A stretch of DNA of 14,431 nucleotides from Burkholderiales bacterium (GTDB taxonomy: Bacteria > Pseudomonadota > Gammaproteobacteria > Burkholderiales > Burkholderiaceae_C). The stretch is from NCBI GenBank assembly GCA_006227785.1, contig SBFU01000156.1:1-14431 (forward strand), written 5' to 3'. The notes under the pieces were generated by a model, which did not search any database, was not told the origin of the DNA, and saw only the letters and a list, made by a program, of their open reading frames with translations. The position numbers were made by a program, and so were the translations under genes. Of this stretch, positions 1 to 7,120 are shown piece by piece; the first letter of the stretch is position 1, and each line of letters begins with the position of its first letter.

Positions 1-210
1 CAGTGTGGCGGGGACCGTGTGGTTGCCGAGTGCCTGGACAAAGGGGTGGTCATCCTGCCAGCAGGCCTCACCGGTGAAGGTGCTGTCGCCATGCACGGTC
101 AGACGGCGGAGCATGAGCATGCAGCCCCGATGGGGCAGCAGATCGAGGAGCGCCACCACATCAAAGCTGCGGTCAGACATTGCAGCGGCTGAGACCGAGG
201 AGGCTGTCAT
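1..210 (-). CDS. Hotdog-fold 3-hydroxyacyl-ACP dehydratase-like protein (N-terminal part, runs off window)
   Basis: The reading frame opens with ATG at 210 and stays open to the window edge, giving 70 residues with the C-terminus missing. A second in-frame ATG at 180 is an equally possible start, as neither has a clear ribosome-binding site. The visible part contains LLPHRGCMLML (about residues 19-29). This resembles the LLPHR...LLLDR opening of FabZ and ApeP-type beta-hydroxyacyl-ACP dehydratases. The expected reaction is removal of water from 3-hydroxyacyl-ACP during acyl-chain elongation. The start lies 8 bp after the stop of the ketosynthase and on the same strand, so the two are surely co-transcribed. 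The region holding the catalytic residues is outside the window, so activity cannot be judged. Confidence in the gene is high; the family call is moderate and rests on one motif plus context. Confidence 0.7.
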   Translation of the reverse strand, partial: MTASSVSAAAMSDRSFDVVALLDLLPHRGCMLMLRRLTVHGDSTFTGEACWQDDHPFVQALGNHTVPATL

Positions 211-218
211 AGGGTGCT

Positions 219-1502
219 TCAGGGCACCCGTCGCGCGATCAGGCACGCATTGCTTCCGCCAAAGGCAAACGAGTTGCTCATGACGGCATTCAGTCCAGGC
301 GCGGGACGCGCCGACTTGAGGATATGGAGCAGGTCACACGACGGGTCCGGTTCCACCAGACCGGCCGTCGCAGGCAGTGCACCCCGGTGCAGGGCCATGA
401 CTGACAGAGCCAATTCCAGCGCACCGGCTGCTCCGATCAGGTGCCCATGAAGTCCCTTGGTCGAACTGACAGGCAGGTGGTCGGTGTGGGAGCCGAAGAC
501 GCTGCGGATCGACTGGGCCTCGATGGTGTCGCCCGCTTCGGTGGCCGTTCCATGCGCATTGAGGTAGCCGATGTCCTCCGGCAGCAGGCCGGCATCGGCA
601 AGGGCGTCCCGCATGGCCCTTTCTTGTCCCTCACGTGAGGGCGCCGTCAGGTGGGTCGCATCGCTGCTGGTGCCATAACCACAGAGTTCGGCCAACGGCT
701 TGGCCATTCGTTCACCCGCGAGGTCGGCCCGTTCGAGCACCAGACAGGCGGCGCCTTCACCCAGCACAAAACCGCTTCTCTGCCGGTCGAAGGGTCTGCA
801 GCTCATGAACGCATCCGTTCCGTCGTTGGTGGCTAGCACACGAAGGGCGTTCCAGGCCATGTAGGCCCCCGGATTGATCATGGCTTCCGTGCCGAATACA
901 ACCGCAGCGTCCATCCAGCCCTGCCGAAGCGCACGCATCGCTTCTCCCAATGCCACGGCTGAAGACGCGCAGGCCACGCTGTAGGTGTAGCTGCTGCCGC
1001 GCAAGCCATGCTTCATGGAAACCGCGGCCACGGGGGCATTGGGCATCATGCGGGGCACCGACAAGGGGTGCATCAGGGTCGGATTGCGCCCTGTCTGTGC
1101 ATGGTTCGCCACGGCCTCGTGGTAACGCGTGTACAGCGCATCGATCGTCTGGGCTCCACCGAAACCAATGCCACCGTAAATCCCGATCCGGTTGCGGTCC
1201 ACCGGCACCGGCTCTTTCAAGAGACCGGATTGCGACAGAGCTTCGCCACAGGCCACCAGGGCCAGCTGGGTGGCCCGGTCCAGGGACTGGCCTTGACGAT
1301 CCAGCCAGGGCAGGGGGTCCGGCGCCTGTGCGGCCAGGCTGCCTGGCATCCACTCGCAGACGCTGGCCGGCGCAGATCCGATGGCGCCATGGCCAGCCAA
1401 CGCCCGGTCCATGCTGGAGGCGGCATCGGCTCCCAATGGGCAGAAGGCCCCTATGCCGGTGATCCAGACGGCATTGGCCTTGTCAGTTCGTGGCACGTCC
1501 AT
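219..1502 (-). CDS. Beta-ketoacyl-ACP synthase (KAS I/II, FabF-like)
   Basis: This condensing enzyme joins malonyl-ACP to a growing acyl-ACP. With the start at 1502 it has 427 residues, a normal length for the family. The complete Cys-His-His triad is visible: Cys178 in YSVACASSA, His317 in NAHGTATEAGD and His354 in HGHLIGAAGALEL. The C-terminal FGGSNACL glycine motif is also present. Start choice is uncertain. ATG at 1523 overlaps the ACP gene by 41 bp and ATG at 1502 by 20 bp. A GTG at 1496 has the best-spaced Shine-Dalgarno (GAGG, 6 nt away). All three overlap the upstream ACP gene, implying translational coupling. Position between an ACP and a dehydratase suggests a dedicated acyl pathway, such as an aryl-polyene-like or special lipid pathway, rather than the housekeeping fabF. 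The product is not determinable here. Confidence 0.93.
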   Translation of the reverse strand: MDVPRTDKANAVWITGIGAFCPLGADAASSMDRALAGHGAIGSAPASVCEWMPGSLAAQAPDPLPWLDRQGQSLDRATQLALVACGEALSQSGLLKEPVPVDRNRIGIYGGIGFGGAQTIDALYTRYHEAVANHAQTGRNPTLMHPLSVPRMMPNAPVAAVSMKHGLRGSSYTYSVACASSAVALGEAMRALRQGWMDAAVVFGTEAMINPGAYMAWNALRVLATNDGTDAFMSCRPFDRQRSGFVLGEGAACLVLERADLAGERMAKPLAELCGYGTSSDATHLTAPSREGQERAMRDALADAGLLPEDIGYLNAHGTATEAGDTIEAQSIRSVFGSHTDHLPVSSTKGLHGHLIGAAGALELALSVMALHRGALPATAGLVEPDPSCDLLHILKSARPAPGLNAVMSNSFAFGGSNACLIARRVP

Positions 1503-1758
1503 CCTCGGGCAGCCTGCCTCCATGGTGGTCGCGAACGGCCTGCTCGATGTCCGACACCATCTCGTCGAATGTCATGTCCATGTACCGCATGGGCTCCTTG
1601 ATCTGAAAGCCATAGCGATCCTCCACCTCGAAGAGCATCTCCACCAGCCCCAGCGAATCGAGGTCGAGGTCGGCCACACGGAGTCCGGGTTGTTGGAACT
1701 TGGCCGGATCGACCTGGGCGGAGTCGACAAGAAAGCGCTGAATCGTGTCTCGAAGCAT
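1483..1758 (-). CDS. Acyl carrier protein
   Basis: This 91-residue protein has the acidic, helical make-up of an acyl carrier protein. The phosphopantetheine attachment site is Ser35 in DLDLDSLGLVEML, the classic DSL motif at the start of helix II. A phosphopantetheinyl transferase would load it, and it would carry intermediates for the ketosynthase and dehydratase encoded just downstream. Its 3' end overlaps the ketosynthase start, the mark of a coupled operon. The N-terminus (RDTIQRFLVDSAQVDP) and an extended C-terminal tail after the third helix differ from housekeeping AcpP, supporting a specialised carrier. No convincing Shine-Dalgarno precedes the ATG at 1758. On the minus strand a weak TACAAT -10-like element lies at 1788-1793, without a good -35. 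Confidence 0.92.
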   Translation of the reverse strand: MLRDTIQRFLVDSAQVDPAKFQQPGLRVADLDLDSLGLVEMLFEVEDRYGFQIKEPMRYMDMTFDEMVSDIEQAVRDHHGGRLPEDGRATN

Positions 1759-1853
1759 GCGAAGGCAAACTGGAATGGAACCGGACGATTGTATGTCCGC
1801 GCGCCTGCGCCTTCGTCGCTGCTTGTGACAGCAAATCGGCCCGTCCGACTACC

Positions 1854-1865
1854 TATAATTGGAGG
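1854..1865 (+). promoter_or_regulatory. Perfect TATAAT followed directly by GGAGG before the PAP2 gene
   Basis: A consensus -10 hexamer TATAAT lies at 1854-1859 and a Shine-Dalgarno-like GGAGG at 1861-1865, only 3 nt before the ATG at 1869. No good -35 is found at the usual distance; GTGACA at 1825-1830 is 23 bp away. If the -10 is real, transcription would begin near 1866 and would exclude the GGAGG, giving an almost leaderless message. One of the two elements is therefore probably not used as it appears, or translation begins at the later ATG at 1899. Confidence 0.4.
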
Positions 1866-1868
1866 TCC

Positions 1869-2540
1869 ATGTCGCCATCAACCCCCTTGACCCGCCTTAT
1901 GCAGCGCTTTCGGACGTGGTGGTGGCTCAAGGCGATCGGCACGACCGCCTTCATGTGGGGCTTCTTCCTCTTCTATTTCCACTTGCTGGAACATCCTCGG
2001 GTGGCGCCGGTCGAAATGCCCCTGCTGACCTGGGACGGCATGCTGCCTTTTCATCCTGTTGCATGGGTGTTCTATGCATCTTTGTGGATTTACACCAGCC
2101 TGCCCGCCGCCTTGCAGCCTTCGTTTGCTCATCTCCTGTATTACGGGCTGGCCATCGCACTCGTGTGTGCGCTGGGGCTGAGCTTTTTCTATTGGTGGCC
2201 CACCATGGTGCCAGCCGGATACGGCCTTCCGGCCAGCCACCCGTGGAACCTGCTCTCCGGTGTCGATGCGCCGGGGAACGCATTCCCTTCTTTGCATGTG
2301 GCGACCGGTGTTTTCAGTGCTGCCTGGCTGGATGCACAGATCCGGGCCATGGCACTGGGCCAGCGCTGGCGCTGGGGCAATGCCATCTGGTGCGTGGCCA
2401 TCGTCTTGTCGACATTGTCGACCCGCCAGCATGTCTTGCTTGATGCGATCGGAGGCATTGCCCTGGGCGCCTTCACGGCCTGGCTGACGCTGGCCATCCA
2501 CGCCCGCTGCCGTCCCAAACTGCTTCCCATGACTGCCTGA
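1869..2540 (+). CDS. PAP2-family membrane phosphatase/phosphotransferase (PAP2_3/Aur1-like)
   Basis: This is a 223-residue polytopic membrane protein. Hydrophobic segments lie near residues 19-40, 63-80, 89-109, 171-185 and 193-210. Motif 2 of the PAP2 superfamily is clear as FPSLHVA with His143. Motif 3 appears as TRQHVLLDAIGG with His188 as the probable phosphate-accepting histidine and Asp192. Canonical PAP2 enzymes have SRx5HxxxD and an upstream KX6RP. Here the serine-arginine pair is replaced by Ser-Thr and KX6RP is not seen. That pattern resembles the PAP2_3 branch, which includes inositol-phosphotransferases of the Aur1 type. The likely role is transfer or removal of a lipid-linked phosphate head group at the membrane. 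It is divergent from the acyl module at 1-1758, so a shared lipid role is possible but inferred. Substrate is unknown. Confidence 0.85.
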   Translation: MSPSTPLTRLMQRFRTWWWLKAIGTTAFMWGFFLFYFHLLEHPRVAPVEMPLLTWDGMLPFHPVAWVFYASLWIYTSLPAALQPSFAHLLYYGLAIALVCALGLSFFYWWPTMVPAGYGLPASHPWNLLSGVDAPGNAFPSLHVATGVFSAAWLDAQIRAMALGQRWRWGNAIWCVAIVLSTLSTRQHVLLDAIGGIALGAFTAWLTLAIHARCRPKLLPMTA

Positions 2541-2585
2541 TGGCGCTCAATGAGGCCGTGCAAGCTGCCGCTACCGAACCGACCG

Positions 2586-2650
2586 GCAGGTGCAACTTTT
2601 CACAGCAGGTCCGGATAGGAAACCTGCGACAACCGGCACCTGTGGGTGCC
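2586..2650 (+). promoter_or_regulatory. Structured guaA leader with alternative hairpins
   Basis: Three pairings are visible in the 118-bp gap before guaA. GCAGGT 2605-2610 pairs with ACCTGC 2622-2627. GGCACC 2635-2640 pairs with GGTGCC 2645-2650 around a TGTG loop. CAGGTGC 2587-2593 pairs with GCACCTG 2636-2642 and encloses the first hairpin. The second and third pairings share bases and exclude each other. The terminal hairpin ends 8 nt before the ATG, where a Shine-Dalgarno would sit. No T-run follows it. The stems are only 6-7 bp, so chance is possible in GC-rich DNA. Confidence 0.35.
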
Positions 2651-2658
2651 CGAAACAC

Positions 2659-4275
2659 ATGAAACACGCCAAGATCCTCATCCTCGATTTCGGGTCCCAG
2701 GTGACCCAGCTCATTGCGCGGCGCGTGCGCGAGGCCCATGTTTATTGCGAGGTCCATCCATGTGACGTCAGCGATGAATGGATCAGGCAGTACGCCTCGG
2801 ATGGCATGCTCAAGGGTGTCATCCTCTCCGGCAGCCACGCCAGTGTTTACGAAGTCGACGACAAGGCGCCCGACGAGGTGTTCCGTCTCGGCGTGCCGGT
2901 TCTGGGCATCTGTTACGGCATGCAGACCATGGCCCAGCAGCTGGGCGGAAAGGTGGAGGGCTCCAACACCCGCGAGTTCGGCTACGCGGAGGTCAGGGCA
3001 CGCGGCCACACCGCCCTGCTCAAGGACATCGCCGACTTCCACACCCCAGAGGGCCACGGGATGCTCAAGGTCTGGATGAGCCATGGCGACAAGGTGACGG
3101 AAATGCCGCCGGGATTCAAGCTCATGGCCAGCACCGACAGCTGCCCGATCGCCGGTATGGCTGACGAGGCGAGGGGCTTCTATGCCGTGCAATTCCATCC
3201 GGAAGTGACCCATACGGTGCATGGCCGAGCGATCCTGGAGCGGTTCGTTCTGGAAATCTGCGCGGCCAACCCGGACTGGGTGATGCGTGACCACATTGCC
3301 GAAGCGGTCGATCGCATCCGCGAGCAGGTGGGCGACGAAGAGGTGATCCTGGGTCTGTCGGGTGGCGTCGACTCATCGGTGGCGGCAGCCCTGATCCACC
3401 GGGCCATCGGAGACCAGCTGACCTGTGTCTTTGTCGACCACGGACTGCTGCGCCTGAACGAGGGCGACATGGTGATGGAGATGTTCGTCGGCAAGCTGCA
3501 CGCCAAGGTGATCCGTGTGGACGCGGCCGACCAATTTCTGGGCCACCTGGCGGGTGTGAACGATCCGGAAGCCAAGCGCAAGATCATCGGCCGCGAGTTC
3601 GTGGAGGTCTTCAAGGCCGAGGCGGCCAAACTGACTTCAAGTGATGCATCAAAAAAAGGCGCCAAGTGGTTGGCACAAGGGACAATTTACCCAGATGTGA
3701 TCGAATCTGGCGGTGCCAAGAGCAAGAAGGCGGTGACCATCAAGAGCCATCACAACGTCGGGGGTCTGCCCGAGCAATTGGGCCTGAAGCTGCTGGAGCC
3801 GCTGCGTGACCTGTTCAAGGATGAGGTTCGGGAGCTCGGTGTGGCACTTGGACTGCCCCACGACATGGTTTACCGGCACCCGTTCCCTGGGCCTGGCCTG
3901 GGCGTGCGCATCCTGGGCGAGGTGAAGAAGGAATACGCGGACCTGCTGCGCCGGGCCGATGCCATCTTCATCGAAGAATTGCGTTCCACCATCGAACCCC
4001 ACAGCGGCAAGAGCTGGTATGAACTGACCAGCCAGGCATTCACTGTCTTCCTGCCAGTCAAAAGTGTGGGGGTGATGGGAGACGGCCGAACCTATGACTA
4101 CGTTGTGGCCCTGCGTGCCGTGCAGACCAGCGACTTCATGACCGCCGACTGGGCCGAGTTGCCGTACAGCCTGCTCAAGCGGGTGTCCGGACGCATCATC
4201 AACGAAGTCCGTGGCATCAACCGGGTGACCTACGATGTCAGCTCCAAGCCACCGGCCACCATCGAGTGGGAATGA
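2659..4275 (+). CDS. guaA: GMP synthase (glutamine-hydrolysing)
   Basis: This enzyme converts XMP to GMP with ATP and glutamine, the last step of guanine nucleotide synthesis in the cytosol. The N-terminal class I glutamine amidotransferase domain (about 1-205) has DFGSQ at 10-14, nucleophile Cys85 in GICYGMQ and the His180/Glu182 pair in QFHPEVTH. The ATP-pyrophosphatase domain starts near 210, with the PP-loop LSGGVDSS at 233-240. The C-terminal dimerisation domain ends in the canonical PPATIEWE. At 538 residues it is slightly longer than E. coli GuaA (525); the extra length is an insertion around [15 protein letters not shown], which I associate with betaproteobacterial enzymes. The ATG at 2659 begins at the conserved [17 protein letters not shown] at 2590 would add 23 unconserved residues and is unlikely. 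guaB, its frequent upstream partner, is not adjacent. Confidence 0.98.
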   Translation: MKHAKILILDFGSQVTQLIARRVREAHVYCEVHPCDVSDEWIRQYASDGMLKGVILSGSHASVYEVDDKAPDEVFRLGVPVLGICYGMQTMAQQLGGKVEGSNTREFGYAEVRARGHTALLKDIADFHTPEGHGMLKVWMSHGDKVTEMPPGFKLMASTDSCPIAGMADEARGFYAVQFHPEVTHTVHGRAILERFVLEICAANPDWVMRDHIAEAVDRIREQVGDEEVILGLSGGVDSSVAAALIHRAIGDQLTCVFVDHGLLRLNEGDMVMEMFVGKLHAKVIRVDAADQFLGHLAGVNDPEAKRKIIGREFVEVFKAEAAKLTSSDASKKGAKWLAQGTIYPDVIESGGAKSKKAVTIKSHHNVGGLPEQLGLKLLEPLRDLFKDEVRELGVALGLPHDMVYRHPFPGPGLGVRILGEVKKEYADLLRRADAIFIEELRSTIEPHSGKSWYELTSQAFTVFLPVKSVGVMGDGRTYDYVVALRAVQTSDFMTADWAELPYSLLKRVSGRIINEVRGINRVTYDVSSKPPATIEWE

Positions 4276-4381
4276 GGCCATCCGGGACGGGGCGATCTCC
4301 GGGCTGTTCGGTAGGCCATGTGGAGCCCAGGCCATCACCCTATGAAGCCGTGCAGCGCCACGGCGGTCTGTTGGAGGCGCC

Positions 4382-5773
4382 ATGAATACGGTTCTGCCAG
4401 CCTGCGAAGATGATGTGCGATGGATGCGCGAGGCTCTGGAGCAGGCGCAGCTGGCGGCCAACCTTGGCGAGGTGCCAGTGGGTGCGGTCGTGGTCAGGGA
4501 CGGCGTGGTGCTGGGTCGAGGCCACAACAGGCCTGTGAAGTCACATGACCCGACCGCGCATGCTGAAATCGTGGCCTTGCGTGAGGCGGCGGCGACCCTG
4601 GGCAACTACCGTTTGGATGGTTGCAGCCTTTACGTGACGCTGGAACCCTGCGCCATGTGCAGTGGCGCCATGTTGCATGCCCGTCTGGACAGGGTGGTGT
4701 TCGGCGCACCCGATCCCAAGACTGGATCCGCTGGCTCGGTGACCGACCTGTTCGCGCAGGTCGCCCTCAACCACCAGACGCGCGTGACCGGCGGCGTGCT
4801 GGCAGAAGAGGGCGGGGCACTTCTGAAAGCCTTCTTCCAGCATCGACGCGGCAACCCCCAACCGCTGCGCGAAGATGCCGTGCGCTGTCCTGAATCGGCC
4901 TTTGAGGACTTGCCAGGCTACCCCTGGGAACCCCACTACCTCAGCCACCTGCCATCCCTTGATGGATTGCGCATGCACTATCTGGACGAGGGGCCCGTGA
5001 CGGCGGCGCGCACCTGGCTGCTGCTGCACGGCAACCCGGCCTGGAGCTATCTGTACCGAAAGATCATCCCGCCCTTGCTCGCGGCAGGTGACCGCGTGGT
5101 GGCCCCCGATCTGATCGGCTTTGGACGCAGCGACAAACCCAAGAAAGTCCAGGTACACCGGTTCGAGTGGCATCGTCAGATCCTGCTCGAATTCATCGAG
5201 CACCTGGATCTGCGGCGGGTGATTCTCGCGGTGCAGGACTGGGGGGGGCTGCTGGGGCTCACCTTGCCCATGGCTGCACCGCACCGCTACGAAGGTCTGC
5301 TGGTGATGAACACCCTGCTGGCGACCGGAGAGGTACCTCTTTCACCCGGGTTCCTGGACTGGCGCGCCATGTGCCGACAGAAGCCCGATTTCGATGTCGG
5401 CCGCCTGTTTCGTCGGGGCAACCCCCAGCTCAGCGATGCTGAATGCGCGGCGTACAACGCCCCTTTTCCTGATCGTGGCCATCGGGCAGCCCTGCGGGCC
5501 TTTCCGGACATGGTGCCGGAATTTCCTGACAGCGAGGGCGCCGCTGTCTCTCGTGCGGCGCGAGAATTCTGGCGCCGGCAATGGCAGGGAAAAAGCCTGA
5601 TGCTGATCGGCCAGCGCGATCCGGTGCTGGGCGAGCCGGTGATGCGAGGTCTGCATGCCGACATTCGGGGGTGCCCCGAACCCGTGCTCCTGCCGGAGGC
5701 TGGCCATTTTGTCCAGGAGCAGGGAGAAAGCATCGCCCGGCTTGCCATCGAGCATTTCAAGGACCTAGCATGA
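4382..5773 (+). CDS. tadA: Fusion: tRNA adenosine(34) deaminase TadA + DhlA-like haloalkane dehalogenase
   Basis: One uninterrupted 463-residue frame holds two complete enzymes. Residues 1-155 are TadA, which deaminates A34 to inosine in the tRNA-Arg(ACG) anticodon. Zinc ligands are His60 with catalytic Glu62 (TAHAEIVAL) and the PCAMC pair Cys90/Cys93. Residues about 162-463 form an alpha/beta hydrolase of the haloalkane dehalogenase I type. It has HGNPAWSYLYRK (216-227), nucleophile Asp286 in VQDWGG, acid Asp413 in GQRDPVLG and base His442 in EAGHFVQEQG. Trp287 and cap Trp327 occupy the two halide-holding positions of Xanthobacter DhlA (from memory). Resemblance to DhlA runs over its whole length, including the DLPGYPWEPHYL opening. 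A GGAGG lies 4 nt before the ATG. No internal start with a ribosome site was found for the second domain, so it is a genuine fusion. The dehalogenase substrate is unknown. Confidence 0.95.
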   Translation: MNTVLPACEDDVRWMREALEQAQLAANLGEVPVGAVVVRDGVVLGRGHNRPVKSHDPTAHAEIVALREAAATLGNYRLDGCSLYVTLEPCAMCSGAMLHARLDRVVFGAPDPKTGSAGSVTDLFAQVALNHQTRVTGGVLAEEGGALLKAFFQHRRGNPQPLREDAVRCPESAFEDLPGYPWEPHYLSHLPSLDGLRMHYLDEGPVTAARTWLLLHGNPAWSYLYRKIIPPLLAAGDRVVAPDLIGFGRSDKPKKVQVHRFEWHRQILLEFIEHLDLRRVILAVQDWGGLLGLTLPMAAPHRYEGLLVMNTLLATGEVPLSPGFLDWRAMCRQKPDFDVGRLFRRGNPQLSDAECAAYNAPFPDRGHRAALRAFPDMVPEFPDSEGAAVSRAAREFWRRQWQGKSLMLIGQRDPVLGEPVMRGLHADIRGCPEPVLLPEAGHFVQEQGESIARLAIEHFKDLA

Positions 5774-6699
5774 GCCACATCTACATCTTTTCCCCCTCAA
5801 GCGCCGTGCGCGACAAGGCGGCTTTCCGACGCGGTGTACGCCACCTGAAGGCCTTGGGTCATGAGGTTGAAGTCGACGAGGCGGCCCTGAGCAGCCACCT
5901 GCGATTTGCCGGTGATGATGCCACCCGGGTGGCTGCGATCGGTCGCGCGGCGGCCAGCAAGGCCGATGTCGCCCTGATATCGCGTGGCGGATACGGCCTG
6001 ACACGCATCCTGCCCGCATTACCCTACCGGCCCCTGGCCCAAGCGATTGAACGGGGCACCCGTTTTGTCGGTCTGAGCGACTTCACAGCCTTTCAGTGTG
6101 CCTTGCTGGCGCGCACAGGCGCCGTGACCTGGGCTGGACCCGCCCTGGGCGAGGACTTCGGCGCCGAGCAACCGGATGACATCATGCAGGCGTGTTTTGA
6201 TGATCTGCTGTGTGGGCAAGGCGAGGGCAGCGGCTGGCGTTTGCCGTCAAGAGATGTCGGCGCTCTGCCAGTGGACCGCCGCACAGGGCAGCCGTCCATG
6301 CGGGTCAGCAAGGCCGTGCTCTGGGGAGGCAATCTGTCGGTGATCGGGTCACTGGTGGGCACACCCTACCTGCCGGCGGTCGAAGGGGGGGTGCTGTTCC
6401 TGGAGGATGTCAACGAGCATCCGTACCGGATCGAACGCCAACTGACGCAACTGCTGCATGCCGGCGTGCTCGGCAAGCAGAAAGCCATCCTGCTCGGCGC
6501 TTTCACCCGCTACAAGACGGTGCCACACGATCGGGGGTTCAAGTTGCAGTCCGTGGTGGACTGGCTGCGGTCGCAGGTGAAAGTGCCCGTGTTGACCGGC
6601 CTGCCCTTTGGTCACGTGCCGACCAAGGTGCTGCTGCCGGTGGGAGAGCGGGTGTCGCTGATGCTGGAGGGCAGGGATGCCCTGCTTTATTGGGGCTGA
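5770..6699 (+). CDS. ldcA: LD-carboxypeptidase (peptidase family S66, LdcA-like)
   Basis: This 309-residue protein belongs to family S66, which cuts the L-Lys/mDAP-D-Ala bond of murein tetrapeptides during peptidoglycan recycling in the cytosol. The Ser-Glu-His triad is present: Ser103 in the nucleophile elbow GLSDFTA, Glu212 in FLEDVNEHPYR and His282 in GLPFGHVP. The length matches the family (about 300-310). The start ATG at 5770 overlaps the stop of the TadA fusion as ATGA, so translation is coupled. An open frame continues upstream to 5581 but lies inside the fusion gene and lacks conservation. No signal peptide is seen, as expected for a cytosolic recycling enzyme. A terminator-like hairpin lies within its last codons (6671-6690). 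Confidence 0.95.
   Translation: MSHIYIFSPSSAVRDKAAFRRGVRHLKALGHEVEVDEAALSSHLRFAGDDATRVAAIGRAAASKADVALISRGGYGLTRILPALPYRPLAQAIERGTRFVGLSDFTAFQCALLARTGAVTWAGPALGEDFGAEQPDDIMQACFDDLLCGQGEGSGWRLPSRDVGALPVDRRTGQPSMRVSKAVLWGGNLSVIGSLVGTPYLPAVEGGVLFLEDVNEHPYRIERQLTQLLHAGVLGKQKAILLGAFTRYKTVPHDRGFKLQSVVDWLRSQVKVPVLTGLPFGHVPTKVLLPVGERVSLMLEGRDALLYWG
6671..6691 (+). terminator. Terminator-like hairpin inside the end of ldcA
   Basis: GCAGGG at 6671-6676 pairs perfectly with CCCTGC at 6680-6685 around a 3-nt ATG loop, followed by TTTATT at 6686-6691. G-U pairs could extend the base. This has the form of a short intrinsic terminator, but it lies within the coding sequence, ending 5 nt before the TGA at 6697-6699. 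The T-tract is short, interrupted by A, and followed by GGGG. No better terminator is seen in the 21-bp convergent gap that follows. Confidence 0.4.
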
Positions 6700-6720
6700 T
6701 GCGGCCGAACCGCCAAAGGG

Positions 6721-7056
6721 TCAATGACGCTGGCGGCTCGAGGCGTCCATCAGGCTCTTGGGGACCAGACCCTTGAACACCGGGGTCAGTGACTGCACCA
6801 TGGTGACCGCCTTGGCCTCGCCGTGCATGGCGCTCAGCGCGGCCACCATCTCGGCCCGGGCGTACCAGAGGGCATGGGCGTCGTGCAGGTAGCGCAGCTT
6901 GCGGCTGAGCTGCGGATAGAGCCTGGAACCCTCGTCTCCCAACACACCGAGCATGGCCTGGCGCACCGGTTCCAATGCTTCGGGCGAAGCCTTCCGGACT
7001 TCGGTTCCTAGCAGAGCCGAGATGCTGTTGCGCAAGCCTGGCTTGATGAGACGCAT
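6721..7056 (-). CDS. Small protein of unknown function (111 aa)
   Basis: I do not recognise this protein. It has 111 residues, is basic and mostly helical by composition, and lacks a signal peptide, membrane segment or known motif. The N-terminus MRLIKPGLRNSISALLG is amphipathic. The middle (QLSRKLRYLHDAHALWYARAEM) is rich in aromatic and charged residues and could form a long helix. Coding is supported by a well-placed Shine-Dalgarno (GAGGA, about 7 nt before the ATG at 7056), by codon use like its neighbours, and by its filling the space between ldcA and a non-coding divergent region. It converges on ldcA with 21 bp between stops. A possible promoter on the minus strand is TTGCCA (7119-7114) and TATATC (7098-7093), with a short 15-bp spacer. 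Confidence 0.8.
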   Translation of the reverse strand: MRLIKPGLRNSISALLGTEVRKASPEALEPVRQAMLGVLGDEGSRLYPQLSRKLRYLHDAHALWYARAEMVAALSAMHGEAKAVTMVQSLTPVFKGLVPKSLMDASSRQRH

Positions 7057-7120
7057 GGTGGATTCCTCAACGACACTGTTTTATGGCTGAACGATATACG
7101 GGCGGACGCCGGCTGGCAAG

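Noticed and set aside
2590..2658. GTG start at 2590 extending GuaA by 23 residues
   Set aside because: The extension falls within the hairpin-rich leader and is not GuaA-like. The ATG at 2659 starts exactly at the conserved N-terminus.
2473..3294. Long open frame (273 codons) antisense to the PAP2 end and guaA
   Set aside because: It mirrors strongly coding guaA in GC-rich DNA and encodes no recognisable motif. It is a by-product of codon bias.
3649..4605. Long open frame (318 codons) antisense to guaA and tadA
   Set aside because: It lies opposite two well-identified genes and its composition is that of a shadow frame.
5581..5769. N-terminal extension of the LD-carboxypeptidase upstream of 5770
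   Set aside because: It lies in another frame inside the dehalogenase domain. The ATG at 5770 gives the normal family start and an ATGA overlap.
6701..6713. GCGG/CCGC hairpin between ldcA and the small gene as a bidirectional terminator
   Set aside because: The stem has only 4 bp and no T-run follows on either strand.
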